DNA of 64,000 nucleotides from Alphaproteobacteria bacterium (GTDB lineage: Bacteria; Pseudomonadota; Alphaproteobacteria; Ferrovibrionales; Ferrovibrionaceae). The position numbers and the translations under genes are program-made. Of the stretch, positions 35,318 to 43,900 are shown piece after piece (the first letter of the stretch is position 1; each line of letters starts with the position of its first letter). A model generated the notes under the pieces. That model saw only the letters and a list, made by a program, of their open reading frames with translations. It did no database searches and was not told where the DNA came from. The DNA is taken from the NCBI GenBank assembly GCA_018336035.1, contig JAGXRD010000146.1:1-64000 (forward strand), in the 5' to 3' direction.

Positions 35318-35888
35318 CGCTGTCTCACTCCATTGGTTGGTGCGAAAGGCGGCGATGCTTGCTTTATACGAGTGAGACGGGTGTTTTTTTATAGTAGTAG
35401 TTGCGTCTGCGCCGGGGAAAGCATGTCGGATTCGCAAAGCAGATATTACATCATGCCACTGAAAGACGCAATATCATGCAATCTCGTGGCAATTCTGTGT
35501 TTTTATTAGTCTTTTTATAGTCGGAGATTGACAATATGTCAATAATGCATTTGATAGAACGTCAGAGGCGGCTGCGAAAAGTGTCGGTTATCACCAATAA
35601 CCGACGCCGATAACCAATAACCCGACAGCCGGATCGCGATTAGCGACTCCGGCTGTCGTTTTTAGTAATCCTTTCAATGGCGCCGCCCGGCAGGACCCTC
35701 TCACGTCCCACTGCTGGCTCATGGCACCCGCCAAACATCGCCACCTAAACACCATCCCAGCGCGGCCTCAGCCGGACGACATGCGGTCGCTTACAATCTT
35801 ATGCGTCGGCGCACTGAAACCGTGACGCTACCTGTCAGCCCGGACCTACACCTATACTGGTGGCGGCAGGATTACGGGGTTTCCAGGG
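35318..35888. other. intergenic region between CBASS and SIR2 gene, with candidate short transcript
   Basis: AT-rich at the left (CBASS promoter side) and GC-rich at the right. It contains a TTGACA-ATA-TGTCAA palindrome (35528-35542), a 9-bp perfect hairpin GTCGGTTAT/ATAACCGAC (35583-35605), two further ATAACC copies, and an 11-bp terminator hairpin with a T-tract. No protein-coding frame stands out, so the terminator has no visible gene to serve. Confidence 0.5.
35623..35663 (+). terminator. rho-independent terminator
   Basis: CGACAGCCGGA (35623-35633) pairs perfectly with TCCGGCTGTCG (35648-35658) around a 14-base loop, followed by TTTTT. It points to a rightward transcript ending here although no upstream rightward gene lies closer than 32228. 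Confidence 0.75.
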
Positions 35889-38800
35889 ATGCCTGAACTG
35901 ATTAAGGGCGGGCCGGTTTTGCCGGTCGAGCTTTTGCGCCTCCATGACGAGGGCAAGGTCGTCTTTTTCTGTGGCGCTGGCGTCTCCATGGCGACCGGTT
36001 TGCCCAGCTTCGCCAAGCTCGTGGACGACATCTACGAGGCTATCGGCGAGACCCTGACTGCCTATGAGGCCTCCCTCCTGAAGGCCGGGCAGTACGATAA
36101 GGTGCTCGGCATCCTGGAGGACCGGATGATCGACGGTTCCATGCGGGAGGCCGTCGCCAAAATCCTGGGAAAATCCTGGAGTGGCTCGCTCGATGTCCAC
36201 AAGGACCTGCTGACCCTTTCCAAGGTCAAGGACGGTGGTTTCCGGCTGGTAACTACTAACTTTGATGCCCGGTTCGCAGAGACGGGCGACATCGACGAGA
36301 AATACATCATGGACGCGCCCAGGCTGCCGCTGCCAAAGCATGGCGTCTGGCGAACACTAGTCCATCTGCATGGTCGGCTCCATCCGACCTCCACGCTCGA
36401 CCAGATGGTCCTTACATCGGCCGACTTCGGGCGGGCATATCTGACGGAGCGCTGGGCCTCAAGGTTCATCACCGAGCTGTTCCGTACCTATACCGTGGTC
36501 TTTGTAGGCTACAGCCTAGCCGACCCTGTCATGGGCTACATGGTCGATGCGTTGGCTGCAGAGCGTTCAAAAGGGCAGACATTCCAAAAGGCCTACGCAT
36601 TCGCTCAGTACAAGGGCGGTCCAAAGGCTAGGGAGGCGGAGGTCGAAGCCTGGAGGGCTAAAAAAGTTGAGCCACTACTCTTTGAAATCAAAAATCGCCG
36701 CCGGACCGGTGATCCGTTTGAATTGTTGAACCGCACTTTGTCGGAATGGGCCAAGATTCAACGGGACCCATTGGGCTATCGAACGCGAATTGCGTTGTCC
36801 GGCATCAAGACTCTTCCCTCCGGTCTCGCCGACCCTGAAGCGCAAAAGGTCTGTTGGGCGATATCGAACCCGGCAGTTGCCCGCGAACTATCCGAATTGC
36901 CCCCGGCTAAGGAGCCGAAGGACTTTCCGGCGATCGCCGCCTGGATGGAGGTCTTCGACCAATATGGGCTGCTGTCAGTTCTGGCGCGCAGTGCGGCGCC
37001 CGGCGCAGATCCGAAGCCGTCCTCGCAAGTTCCAGCGGATCATTTAGACAGCGTTCGTCGATATCTTGCATCCTGGGTGGCGAAGCACTGCCATGTCCCT
37101 CAGGTTTTTGGCTGGGTCATCACCCACGGGCATCGCCTGGATAACGAGTTCCAGAACATCGTTCGTTACCGGCTGTCCCTCACTCCTGACGCAAAGGTCG
37201 ACATTCCGCCTACCGACAAGCGACTGCGGCTACTTTGGATGGTAATGATTTACGACCATCAAAGGACGATCGACGAGGCGATGACGTGGGATCAGCTACA
37301 CGCGGCCGCCCTGTCGGAAGTCGAGCGCCGAATTGTCGAACAGTCATTTCTGGCCGCCCTAAAGCCTCGTCTCGTCGTCCGGCCTGGAGAATCTTTGAGG
37401 CGGCGGTTTCGTGACGGGGTGGAGGACGAGCCCAGCTCCGATAGCGACTCCTTCCAGGTTGCACATCTTGCCCTCGTGCTGAGTGACGAGGAGTATAGAT
37501 TGCGGTCTAGGCGGTTCAGCAACTGGGGCGAATTGCTTGCACGATACGCGTCGACAATCTCTAACTACCTACAGGCGGCCCTTGAACTGTTGCCAGCTGA
37601 TGAAGAGGGTTACTCGGACCCGATATATTACCGGCCACATCTAGACGAAAACGGTCCGAAACGAATCCGCGACGGTTGGGCAACACTTATCGACCTGGCG
37701 CGTGACAGCTATTTCGCCTTGAAGGAGCGCTCGCCGGGAAGTGAAGTAGATTTGCTGAAGCGATGGGCAGAATCGAAAATCACGACATTTGAACGCCTCG
37801 CCCTTTATGTTCTGTCGAAAGACCAGACGTCAGATACCGGCCTAATCCAGTCCATTTTCCTGGGCGACCAAGAGCACCGGCTATGGGCCTCGGAATTGCG
37901 GCGCGAGATCCTTGCGGTGCTGCATAAAGCCTCACCGCGCATGCCAGAGCCATTGCTCAGCGAGATATATGCAGCCATTAAGCGAGGACCGCCTGCCGAC
38001 GACCTGGAACGCATTGCAGACGACCGGCGAGAGGCACACGCCAGACTGCAAATCGGAATACGGCTCAGGGAGCTGATGCGGGCTGAAAGAAGTGTACTGA
38101 CCGGGACGGATATGCTTCTGGTTCTCAGTATATCAGGCGGAGGTCAGGAAGAACCAGATGACATTGGGCCCAGCTATGTCGAACCTGTTAGGTCTCGGTA
38201 TAGCGACTTCAGTTCAACTGAGCTCAGTGATGCAGATATAAACAAGGAATCCTTCCGCGATCGATTCGAACTGTTTGTGCAGGATGCTCCGGTTCGGGCC
38301 TTCGCGTTCCTGTTGCGGCTATCCGAAGAGGTGAAGAGTCCAAAGCCGCTTTGGGACAGGCTGTTCTGGCACGCCGGAACGCTTGTCCGTGACGGAAAAT
38401 TGCTGAGGCGGTTTGAGCAGTGTTTCATTCCCCGACTGCTGGATGTTCCCGAAGGCTATCTCAAGGATTCAGCGCATGCGGCGGCTGATTTCCTCACGGA
38501 GATTTCGAAACATCCCCTTCAGGCGCCGGGTAGTTTCTTTGATTTCTGGATGTGTATCTGGGCGCAAAAATCGCCGGAGACAATCGGAACTGAAGACATC
38601 CTAACGCGAGCTCTGAACAGCGCACCTGGACGGCTAGCTGAAGCTGCAACGGAACGCCTTTGGGCGCTAAAGCCAGTAGCAGGCGCTGGCTTTCCAGGCG
38701 AGGTTATGAGCTACCTTAACGAAATCGTCTTAGACAAGAACGCAGTTCTGGCACGGGTGTATCTGGCGACAAGGCTCTCAAGTTTGTTCGCCATTGACCC

Positions 38801-39521
38801 AGATTGGACGGCAAAGAATTTTCTTCCCTGGCTTGGTTCGACTAGTCCAGAGGCCCTTCAGATGTGGAGCGCCTATTCATGGGCAGCCAATGCGGGCCCA
38901 AATCTGTTTTCCGCAATCAAGAATGATTTTCTGCACATGCTGGTTCGCTATTTGGAACTGGGTGAGCAGCGCTCAAATCTAATCTCGCTCTTCGTTTCCG
39001 CGAGTGTTGACGCTACCGATGCGATAACCCCGGCAGAAATCCGAACTACTGTCCAGAAACTGCCGCAAGAAGGGTTGGTCGATATTCTGCGGCATTTTGA
39101 GCAAATTATGCGTGGCGCCAAGGAGGTAAACAGCAAGATCTGGCGCGAAAAAATTGAACCGTGGCTCGCGGCTTACTGGCCAAAGGCGGAATCCCGCAAC
39201 ACCGCCGCGACTTCTGACGCGATAATCACCATGATTTCTCGAACAGGCGACGCATTCCCAGAAGCGGCGGGGTGGGCCAGAAAATTCCTGCGGCCGGGCT
39301 CGCCGCATGGTCTTGAAAACCTCGTTGATGATGAGGTTCCGCTTGAGTGGGTCGAGCCATTGCTGGATGTGGTTTATCGGGCGGCAAACCGCCAGCCGCA
39401 CAATGATATGTACTGGACCAAGCGCACCGTCGAGACAGCGCTAAAATCCATACGTTCGCATCGGCCTGAGCTCATGCAGGACCCGCGGTATCTAGAACTC
39501 AGAACATTTCACAGCTCGTGA
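35889..39521 (+). CDS. Large SIR2-domain anti-phage protein (DSR1-like)
   Basis: The 1210-residue protein has an N-terminal SIR2 NAD-binding domain: CGAGVSMATGLPSFAKL (28-44), TTNFDARF with Asn124, and HLHG with His161, then VFVGYSLADP. All residues needed for NAD hydrolysis seem present. About 900 residues of helical C-terminal domain follow, probably the phage sensor. Size and layout match defence-associated sirtuins of the DSR1 type (SIR2 plus a DUF4020-like region), which deplete NAD+ on infection. It stands alone between CBASS and the HNH gene. Confidence 0.78.
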   Translation: MPELIKGGPVLPVELLRLHDEGKVVFFCGAGVSMATGLPSFAKLVDDIYEAIGETLTAYEASLLKAGQYDKVLGILEDRMIDGSMREAVAKILGKSWSGSLDVHKDLLTLSKVKDGGFRLVTTNFDARFAETGDIDEKYIMDAPRLPLPKHGVWRTLVHLHGRLHPTSTLDQMVLTSADFGRAYLTERWASRFITELFRTYTVVFVGYSLADPVMGYMVDALAAERSKGQTFQKAYAFAQYKGGPKAREAEVEAWRAKKVEPLLFEIKNRRRTGDPFELLNRTLSEWAKIQRDPLGYRTRIALSGIKTLPSGLADPEAQKVCWAISNPAVARELSELPPAKEPKDFPAIAAWMEVFDQYGLLSVLARSAAPGADPKPSSQVPADHLDSVRRYLASWVAKHCHVPQVFGWVITHGHRLDNEFQNIVRYRLSLTPDAKVDIPPTDKRLRLLWMVMIYDHQRTIDEAMTWDQLHAAALSEVERRIVEQSFLAALKPRLVVRPGESLRRRFRDGVEDEPSSDSDSFQVAHLALVLSDEEYRLRSRRFSNWGELLARYASTISNYLQAALELLPADEEGYSDPIYYRPHLDENGPKRIRDGWATLIDLARDSYFALKERSPGSEVDLLKRWAESKITTFERLALYVLSKDQTSDTGLIQSIFLGDQEHRLWASELRREILAVLHKASPRMPEPLLSEIYAAIKRGPPADDLERIADDRREAHARLQIGIRLRELMRAERSVLTGTDMLLVLSISGGGQEEPDDIGPSYVEPVRSRYSDFSSTELSDADINKESFRDRFELFVQDAPVRAFAFLLRLSEEVKSPKPLWDRLFWHAGTLVRDGKLLRRFEQCFIPRLLDVPEGYLKDSAHAAADFLTEISKHPLQAPGSFFDFWMCIWAQKSPETIGTEDILTRALNSAPGRLAEAATERLWALKPVAGAGFPGEVMSYLNEIVLDKNAVLARVYLATRLSSLFAIDPDWTAKNFLPWLGSTSPEALQMWSAYSWAANAGPNLFSAIKNDFLHMLVRYLELGEQRSNLISLFVSASVDATDAITPAEIRTTVQKLPQEGLVDILRHFEQIMRGAKEVNSKIWREKIEPWLAAYWPKAESRNTAATSDAIITMISRTGDAFPEAAGWARKFLRPGSPHGLENLVDDEVPLEWVEPLLDVVYRAANRQPHNDMYWTKRTVETALKSIRSHRPELMQDPRYLELRTFHSS

Positions 39522-39596
39522 CGTCGGAGCTGACAAAAACGCCGATGATGAAATTCTTAGATCGGAAAGTGATCCTACCTAGTCAGGGAGGCAGAC

Positions 39597-40478
39597 ATGT
39601 ATTGCGTATACACCGACACAGACGTCCCTGAGAGCGCAGGGAACCTCGATCATGTATTCCCGCTGTCATTGGGTGGACTGGACAGCTGCCAGATCTGGGC
39701 GGACCGTAACTTCAATTCCGATGTAGGCTCCAGGGTTGACGGAGCAGTGGCGAACGATTTCCTGGTCATGTTCGCGCGCCAAGCGGCGGATGCGCGAGGA
39801 CACACAAATAAGCCGCCAGTCCCAATCTTCAGAAAATCCAAGATGGATGGAAAGCCGGTCCAGGTTTCGTTTGGAAAGGAAAAATCCACCGTCTGGGATG
39901 CGATGACTCGAAAGGACATCCCAGACGAAAATGTCGCCGGGAAACTGCTGTCGTCCGAATTCAAGGTCGACCGGGCGGTGACGGCCCGCTTCCTTGCTAA
40001 GGTGACACTGGGCGCAGGCTATTTCATCTTCGCCGACGCATTTCGCAAGGCAGTTGACTGCGAAGAACTCCGGTTAATCATTAATGTCGATGTTGCAAGA
40101 GACCGACACGACCAGCGCTTTTGGGGCATGGAGACTAAAATCTGCGACCGTTGGCATCCGGATCGACACAGGACTGAAGCAGGTCGGCTTGCGAAGACCT
40201 GCTGCGAAGTTATCAGGCGTTCAATTTTTATCGTCCAGTATTCTCCCGCTTCCGTGGTCTTCCACGTCGGTGTTCTGGGCCAATATATCGGCTCGGTGAT
40301 CATGCCGGTCAAAGCGGACGTCCTGCCACGAGATGGCGGCTTTATGGGAGGCCATGTCCTGGTTCTTGGGCCAGGAGAAATGGAGCGGATGTCGTTGTTG
40401 CAATATCTGCAGACGTTGAGTGCGATTGCCGAGGAGGCCAGGCAAGCAAAGGAAGGTCCGCAGTCGGTGCCGGAGTAA
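39597..40478 (+). CDS. HNH-like nuclease-domain protein
   Basis: The 293-residue protein opens with MYCVYTDTDVPESAGNLDHVFPLSLGGLD, then NFNSDVGSRVDGAVANDF. This matches the HNH_5-like pattern (Cys, paired E/DH, GG, N..G..D), although only one of the usual N-terminal cysteines of the CxxC pair is present. The rest is an uncharacterised domain. AGGGAGGCAGAC precedes the ATG. It follows the SIR2 gene by 75 bases and precedes the phosphoribosyltransferase, so an effector role in defence is likely but unproven. Confidence 0.62.
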   Translation: MYCVYTDTDVPESAGNLDHVFPLSLGGLDSCQIWADRNFNSDVGSRVDGAVANDFLVMFARQAADARGHTNKPPVPIFRKSKMDGKPVQVSFGKEKSTVWDAMTRKDIPDENVAGKLLSSEFKVDRAVTARFLAKVTLGAGYFIFADAFRKAVDCEELRLIINVDVARDRHDQRFWGMETKICDRWHPDRHRTEAGRLAKTCCEVIRRSIFIVQYSPASVVFHVGVLGQYIGSVIMPVKADVLPRDGGFMGGHVLVLGPGEMERMSLLQYLQTLSAIAEEARQAKEGPQSVPE

Positions 40479-40586
40479 ACTGACTGAAGCGGGCACTCGA
40501 AGAGGAAGCGCATACAAGGATACACAGCTGTGTGGTTTGAGCTCAACCCTTGAATTTTCAGGGCATGCAGTGGTTCTCTGGAGCCC

Positions 40587-40624
40587 GGCTCTTCAACGCC
40601 GATGGGTTTTGGCTCTTCAACGCC
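40587..40624 (+). repeat. short direct repeat upstream of the phosphoribosyltransferase
   Basis: GGCTCTTCAACGCC occurs twice, at 40587-40600 and 40611-40624, 24 bases apart, immediately before the gene's ribosome-binding site. It could be a regulatory site or a slippage product. Confidence 0.45.
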
Positions 40625-40641
40625 CTTTGGAGGTGGCGACC

Positions 40642-41403
40642 ATGCGTCGCCACGATTTTGGTCTGTACGGATTTTTTCCAATGGGCATTGATGTCGATAA
40701 ACAGAGACGGGTCACGCATAACGCGACTCATGAACGCCGTGTCGTCACCGGCTTGAACGGGAATCCGTCGATTGAAATTATCAACGGAATCGAAATAACG
40801 AACATCTTTACACGTAAACGCGTGCAGGGCGGGACGGAGGACGGTAATCCGCTGATATACGCTCTGAAAAGGAAGTGGAATTATTCGATCGACCGGCAAA
40901 GCAAGCGCGATCTCGCCAGGAACTTCGACGCGATTTCTGATATTGCGCTGCATGGAAAATTCTTCGACTACATTGTGCCGTTACCTTCATCATCCTATGT
41001 AGTCAGACTGGTTGCCCGCGGCGTCCATATTAAGCAGCCAGGCGCTCGTCTTCTGCGTTGCCTGCAAAAAGCAACGATGGGGCAAATGTTGGCTCAAATG
41101 CCAGCGGTGGGGAGCGTGCCAGACAAGCTTCGAGGCGATTACACATCATTGCTTAGCCATCTTAGGAAGCAGTCGCCGAATCACGTGTTTCAGATGAAAC
41201 TCGTCGACCCCAAATTAAGACCGTATTTGCCGCCTTTGTTTGTTGCCGACAATACTGCGGCTAGGTGCAGTGGCGCCTCAGTCCTGCTCATTGATGACTT
41301 ATGTTCTACCGGAGCAAGCTTTGCGGCAGCTCAAGCGGTTTTAAGCCCTCATAACCCACGGAATCTTAAGGCCTTTTCGCTCTTAAGTAGGGTGTATCCG
41401 TAG
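40642..41403 (+). CDS. phosphoribosyltransferase-fold protein
   Basis: The 253-residue protein has the PRPP-binding motif VLLIDDLCSTGASFAAAQAVL near the C-terminus and FDYIVPLPSSSYVVRLVARG upstream, the pattern of ComF/orotate-type PRTases. The N-terminal 80 residues (GLYGFFPMGIDVDKQRR) are not part of the usual fold. The ATG at 40642 is chosen for its TTTGGAGGTGG site; an earlier in-frame start overlaps the HNH gene. PRTase domains recur as effectors or cofactor enzymes in defence loci. A structured RNA gene begins one base after its stop region. Confidence 0.7.
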   Translation: MRRHDFGLYGFFPMGIDVDKQRRVTHNATHERRVVTGLNGNPSIEIINGIEITNIFTRKRVQGGTEDGNPLIYALKRKWNYSIDRQSKRDLARNFDAISDIALHGKFFDYIVPLPSSSYVVRLVARGVHIKQPGARLLRCLQKATMGQMLAQMPAVGSVPDKLRGDYTSLLSHLRKQSPNHVFQMKLVDPKLRPYLPPLFVADNTAARCSGASVLLIDDLCSTGASFAAAQAVLSPHNPRNLKAFSLLSRVYP

Positions 41404-41433
41404 TTGACAAGTCGACCATATATGTGCTAAAAG
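41404..41433 (+). promoter_or_regulatory. promoter of the structured RNA
   Basis: TTGACA (41404-41409), 18 bases, TAAAAG (41428-41433). The -35 is perfect and directly follows the PRTase stop codon; the -10 matches at four of six positions. Confidence 0.5.
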
Positions 41434-41439
41434 CAGCAC

Positions 41440-41603
41440 ACTAATGACCGCACGTACGCCTTGCGGTCACTAAACATGGAGCGTCTCGCAAGGGGCGTAG
41501 GACCGGGCGGCGCTGTCAGGTGCCAAGCCGTAAGGGCGAAACCTGAATTGCTAGGTACCGGCTAGCAAAATAGCGACGGGAGAGCAGAGATGCTCTCCCG
41601 TTT
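41440..41603 (+). ncRNA. structured noncoding RNA with five hairpins
   Basis: A gene-free stretch of about 165 bases folds by eye into consecutive stems: TGACCGCA/TGCGGTCA (41445-41452/41462-41469); CGTCTC-GCAA-GGGGCG with a GNRA loop (41482-41497); TCAGGT-GCC/GGC-ACCTGA with a GAA bulge (41516-41546); TTGCTAG/CTAGCAA (41548-41554/41562-41568); and CGGGAGAGCA-GAGA-TGCTCTCCCG, a GNRA-capped terminator. Nearly every base falls in a stem or a compact loop. It lies between the PRTase gene and the convergent helicase gene. I do not recognise the RNA family. Confidence 0.7.
41577..41603 (+). terminator. terminator hairpin of the structured RNA
   Basis: A perfect 10-bp stem CGGGAGAGCA/TGCTCTCCCG closed by GAGA and followed by TTTGCATTT. 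The short T-tract makes termination plausible but not ideal. Confidence 0.6.
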
Positions 41604-41647
41604 GCATTTCGGGGCCCAAAGAAATACCAGAAAACGACTTGTCATAG

Positions 41648-43900
41648 TTACCGTAGATTATTGTCGACCAGCATCTTCGCCAACCCCGCAACCCTCTCCA
41701 CCGTCTCTGCATTCGCGCGCGCCCACAGCTTCCTGAGCAGCCCCGCCGGAATCAGTTCATCGTACTTCGCTACCTGCAGGTTCTGGACGAAGTCCGCGAC
41801 GTCTTCCACCGACATCGGATTGGCCGCCAAAATCTTCAAAGCTGCCCGCACGTCGTCCGGGGTGGCCTTGGCAATCGTCACACCGATGTCGTTCGGTGAG
41901 CATTCGAACCCGGCACCCGACAGGGCAACGGCAAACACCGAGTTCATGGCTTCCCCGTGCCAGAGCAGTAGATGCGTGTCCTTCTGCGCTTGCACCAGGA
42001 TTTCGGTGGCGAGATTCATCTCCTGAAAGGCCTGCCGACCCTCGATGAGCAGTTCTTGGGCGGTCTGGTCCAGATAGCCCGGGATGTCGTCGGCCATCAG
42101 GACCGCCTTCATGCGTGCCGCCAGATTGTCGTGGATGGCTTCCTGGGATGGGTCTTCGAACTTCGGGATTTGGGCGGACCGGTGCGGCTCGACGGTGAGC
42201 ACCTTGGCGGTGTCATCGACAGCCATGACACGCCAGCGGCGTCCCGCAAATGCGACCAGGCTGCCGATACCCAGAATGTTGGAAATCGGAATGGTGCCGA
42301 GCTGGCGGCCCCCATGAACAAGCCGCCATTCCTCATCGCTTGGGAAGATTGCATAGAAGTCGCGTCCGAAGGCAATCTTCTCGCCAACCTCGCCCAGCAT
42401 GATGGTCCGGTCGGGCGCTTGCTCAATCAGGCGAGCCTCAGGGGATGCCATCGCTTTCAGCAGCTCAATGTAATCGGCCTGGGTCAGGGCTGACAGCGGC
42501 CCGTCGCCGCAGATGGCTTGGAAAAGCTGCTCGGCCTTGGCGCCACCGCGCTCGGTGATGATGGAGAGCGTCTGGTGCAGCGCCACGGTAGCGATGGAGG
42601 GGTCCTGGACCGGCGGTTCGACGAACTTCTCTTTCAGGAGCTCGACGGCAGCAACGGAGCGCACGACTTCCAGCCGCAGCCGGTCCATCGGGTCGGACAG
42701 CGGCGTCAGGTATTTCTCGCGAACATAGATGCGCAGCGTGGCTGGCTTACCCCGTCGACGTCCGCTGCGCCCCAATCGCTGCCGCAGGGAGGCCAGCGAC
42801 CGCGGGCCAAGGATTTGGGCAACTGAATCGACAGAGCCGATGTCGATGCCCAGTTCCAGGGTGGTGGTCGCCACAGCGGTGGTCGGCAGTTCGGCGGCCT
42901 TCAGGCGGTGTTCGAGGTCTTCGCGGAGCTCCTTGGACAGGCTGCCGTGGTGAGGGAAGAACTCGTTGGGGACGTTTGCGGCTTCACTGCGTCGGCGCAG
43001 GCGGTCGGCGACGGCCTCGACCCGACGACGGGAACCGCCGAAGACCAGGTTATTGCTTCCCCTCAGGTTGGCGAAGATGTGGTCGGCGATGAAGTCGAGC
43101 GCTTCTTTGCGCCCTTCATCCTTTTCCAGGTCATCGGCGCCAATATCCGGCGGCTCGATATAGCCTCTGACCTGCAGCCTCAGTTCAGGGCTGCCACCGG
43201 GCGGGTTCACGATTGCCACAGCCGACGGGTTGGCGGGGTTTAGCCATTTGGCCGCCACACTCAGGTCGCCAATCGTGGCGGACAGACCCACCCGACGGGG
43301 TCGAACCTTGCACAGGCCGTCGATACGACGGAGCAGGCTCGCCAGATGCAGGCCGCGCGGTCCCTGCATGAAAGCATGCAGCTCATCGATGACGATGAAC
43401 TCCAGGTTCTGGAACAGCGCGTAGGCGTCTTTGGGCTTCCGGACGAACAGGGCCTCGATGGACTCAGGTGTAATCAGGACAACGCCACTTGGGCGTTTGA
43501 GCATCTGCCTCTTGGCACCCTGGGAGGCGTCGCCATGCCAACGGACGACATTCAGCTCCAGCATCTCGCAGACCTGGTCCAGACGGCCGAACTGGTCGTT
43601 GATGAGAGCCTTGAGCGGGCTGATGTAGAGCACGGACAGGCCCGGCTCTTCCCTTTCGGCCACCTGAGACAGGATGGGAAAGAAGGCCGCCTCGGTTTTG
43701 CCAGCAGCCGTGGCTGCGGCAATCAGGACATCATCTTGGCTGCCCATGACAGCCTCGATGGCGAGCTCCTGCACTTCCCGCAGCTCGGTCCAGTTCTGCT
43801 CCCAGATCCACTGCCGGACCTTGGGATGCAGGCGGTCGAAGTTGGACGCCAGTCCAGGGGCAGAGGACGCCTCAGAGACGGAGGGAGGTGAGCTCGTCAT
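41648..43900 (-). CDS. DEAD/DEAH helicase, Lhr/BrxHI-like
   Basis: The 750-residue superfamily 2 helicase has Walker A AAATAAGKTEAAFF, DELH box VIDELHAF, SATIG and motif VI QRLGRSGRRRG. A C-terminal region follows with FGRDFYAIFPSDEEWRLVHG, as in Lhr-type helicases. The start at 43900 has AGGACGGAA upstream and lies inside the 3' end of the ATPase gene. It is paired with a BrxD-like ATPase and a TerB-like protein, a trio seen in defence islands. The exact system name cannot be fixed from sequence. Confidence 0.78.
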   Translation of the reverse strand: MTSSPPSVSEASSAPGLASNFDRLHPKVRQWIWEQNWTELREVQELAIEAVMGSQDDVLIAAATAAGKTEAAFFPILSQVAEREEPGLSVLYISPLKALINDQFGRLDQVCEMLELNVVRWHGDASQGAKRQMLKRPSGVVLITPESIEALFVRKPKDAYALFQNLEFIVIDELHAFMQGPRGLHLASLLRRIDGLCKVRPRRVGLSATIGDLSVAAKWLNPANPSAVAIVNPPGGSPELRLQVRGYIEPPDIGADDLEKDEGRKEALDFIADHIFANLRGSNNLVFGGSRRRVEAVADRLRRRSEAANVPNEFFPHHGSLSKELREDLEHRLKAAELPTTAVATTTLELGIDIGSVDSVAQILGPRSLASLRQRLGRSGRRRGKPATLRIYVREKYLTPLSDPMDRLRLEVVRSVAAVELLKEKFVEPPVQDPSIATVALHQTLSIITERGGAKAEQLFQAICGDGPLSALTQADYIELLKAMASPEARLIEQAPDRTIMLGEVGEKIAFGRDFYAIFPSDEEWRLVHGGRQLGTIPISNILGIGSLVAFAGRRWRVMAVDDTAKVLTVEPHRSAQIPKFEDPSQEAIHDNLAARMKAVLMADDIPGYLDQTAQELLIEGRQAFQEMNLATEILVQAQKDTHLLLWHGEAMNSVFAVALSGAGFECSPNDIGVTIAKATPDDVRAALKILAANPMSVEDVADFVQNLQVAKYDELIPAGLLRKLWARANAETVERVAGLAKMLVDNNLR

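Noticed and set aside
35583..35622. CRISPR-like or iteron array from repeated ATAACC
   Set aside because: Only three short copies with irregular spacing; they are explained by one hairpin and its flank.
40587..40624. Transposon target duplication
   Set aside because: The 14-base copies are only 24 bases apart with no element between them.
41440..41603. Retron msr-msd RNA
   Set aside because: No reverse transcriptase gene in the vicinity and no paired a1/a2 ends recognised.
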